Shown here in pieces: positions 6,281 through 6,291 of a stretch of 6,291 nt of DNA. This DNA is from Lactobacillus delbrueckii (GTDB lineage Bacteria > Bacillota > Bacilli > Lactobacillales > Lactobacillaceae), in the NCBI GenBank assembly GCA_004556255.1, contig SFHY01000081.1, forward strand, positions 1 to 6,291, in the 5' to 3' direction. The translations under genes and the position numbers were made by a program. Positions within the stretch are counted from its first letter, which is position 1. Each line of letters starts with the position of its first letter. Below the pieces are notes generated by a model, which was given only the letters and a program-made list of their open reading frames with translations, had not been told where the DNA came from and did no database searches.

Positions 6281-6286
6281 CCTCCT
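6281..6286 (-). promoter_or_regulatory. Ribosome binding site supporting the TTG start of livH
   Basis: AGGAGG on the minus strand, 8 bases before the TTG at 6272. It is the strongest support for a non-ATG start. No ATG near the family N-terminus offers an alternative in this frame. Confidence 0.85.
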
Positions 6287-6291
6287 TGACT

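Noticed and set aside
1..6291. Mobile element, prophage, CRISPR or other novel system
   Set aside because: All genes fall in common metabolic or transport families, base composition and ribosome sites are uniform, and I see no terminal inverted repeats, target duplications or spacer arrays.

Overview
The window looks like ordinary chromosomal DNA of a moderately GC-rich low-GC Gram-positive bacterium (Firmicutes). Strong AGGAGG ribosome sites, tight gene packing, GC-rich third codon positions and AT-rich spacers fit a lactic acid bacterium. Lactobacillus delbrueckii is my best guess, from general resemblance rather than a database match. I see no RNA gene, insertion sequence, phage gene, CRISPR array or broken gene.

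Layout: a small ArsC/Spx-fold protein gene (36-392) runs on the plus strand. Everything else is on the minus strand. A hairpin at 395-429, with T-tracts on both sides, separates the convergent genes. Next come two tandem, paralogous PLP-dependent trans-sulfuration enzymes of the Cys/Met metabolism family. The first transcribed (1595-2746) is lyase-like. The second (441-1568) resembles Bacillus subtilis MetI, the cystathionine gamma-synthase. A 157-base spacer (2747-2903) holds their probable promoter, a pair of imperfect direct repeats, and the terminator of the next operon upstream. That operon encodes a branched-chain amino acid type (HAAT family) ABC importer, transcribed livH, livM, livG, livF (6272 down to 2904). 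The genes are packed with 14-15 base gaps or an 8-base overlap. The substrate-binding protein gene is not in the window and may lie beyond position 6291.

How they work together: LivH and LivM should form the membrane channel and LivG and LivF the ATPase pair. The two PLP enzymes could form a short pathway between an activated homoserine, cystathionine and homocysteine, or act in cysteine/methionine interconversion and breakdown. Amino acid acquisition is the common theme, but the terminator and promoter between the two operons argue for separate transcription.

I found no previously undescribed system. The points most worth a second look are the unusual active-site residues in the two PLP enzymes and the direct repeats downstream of their putative promoter.
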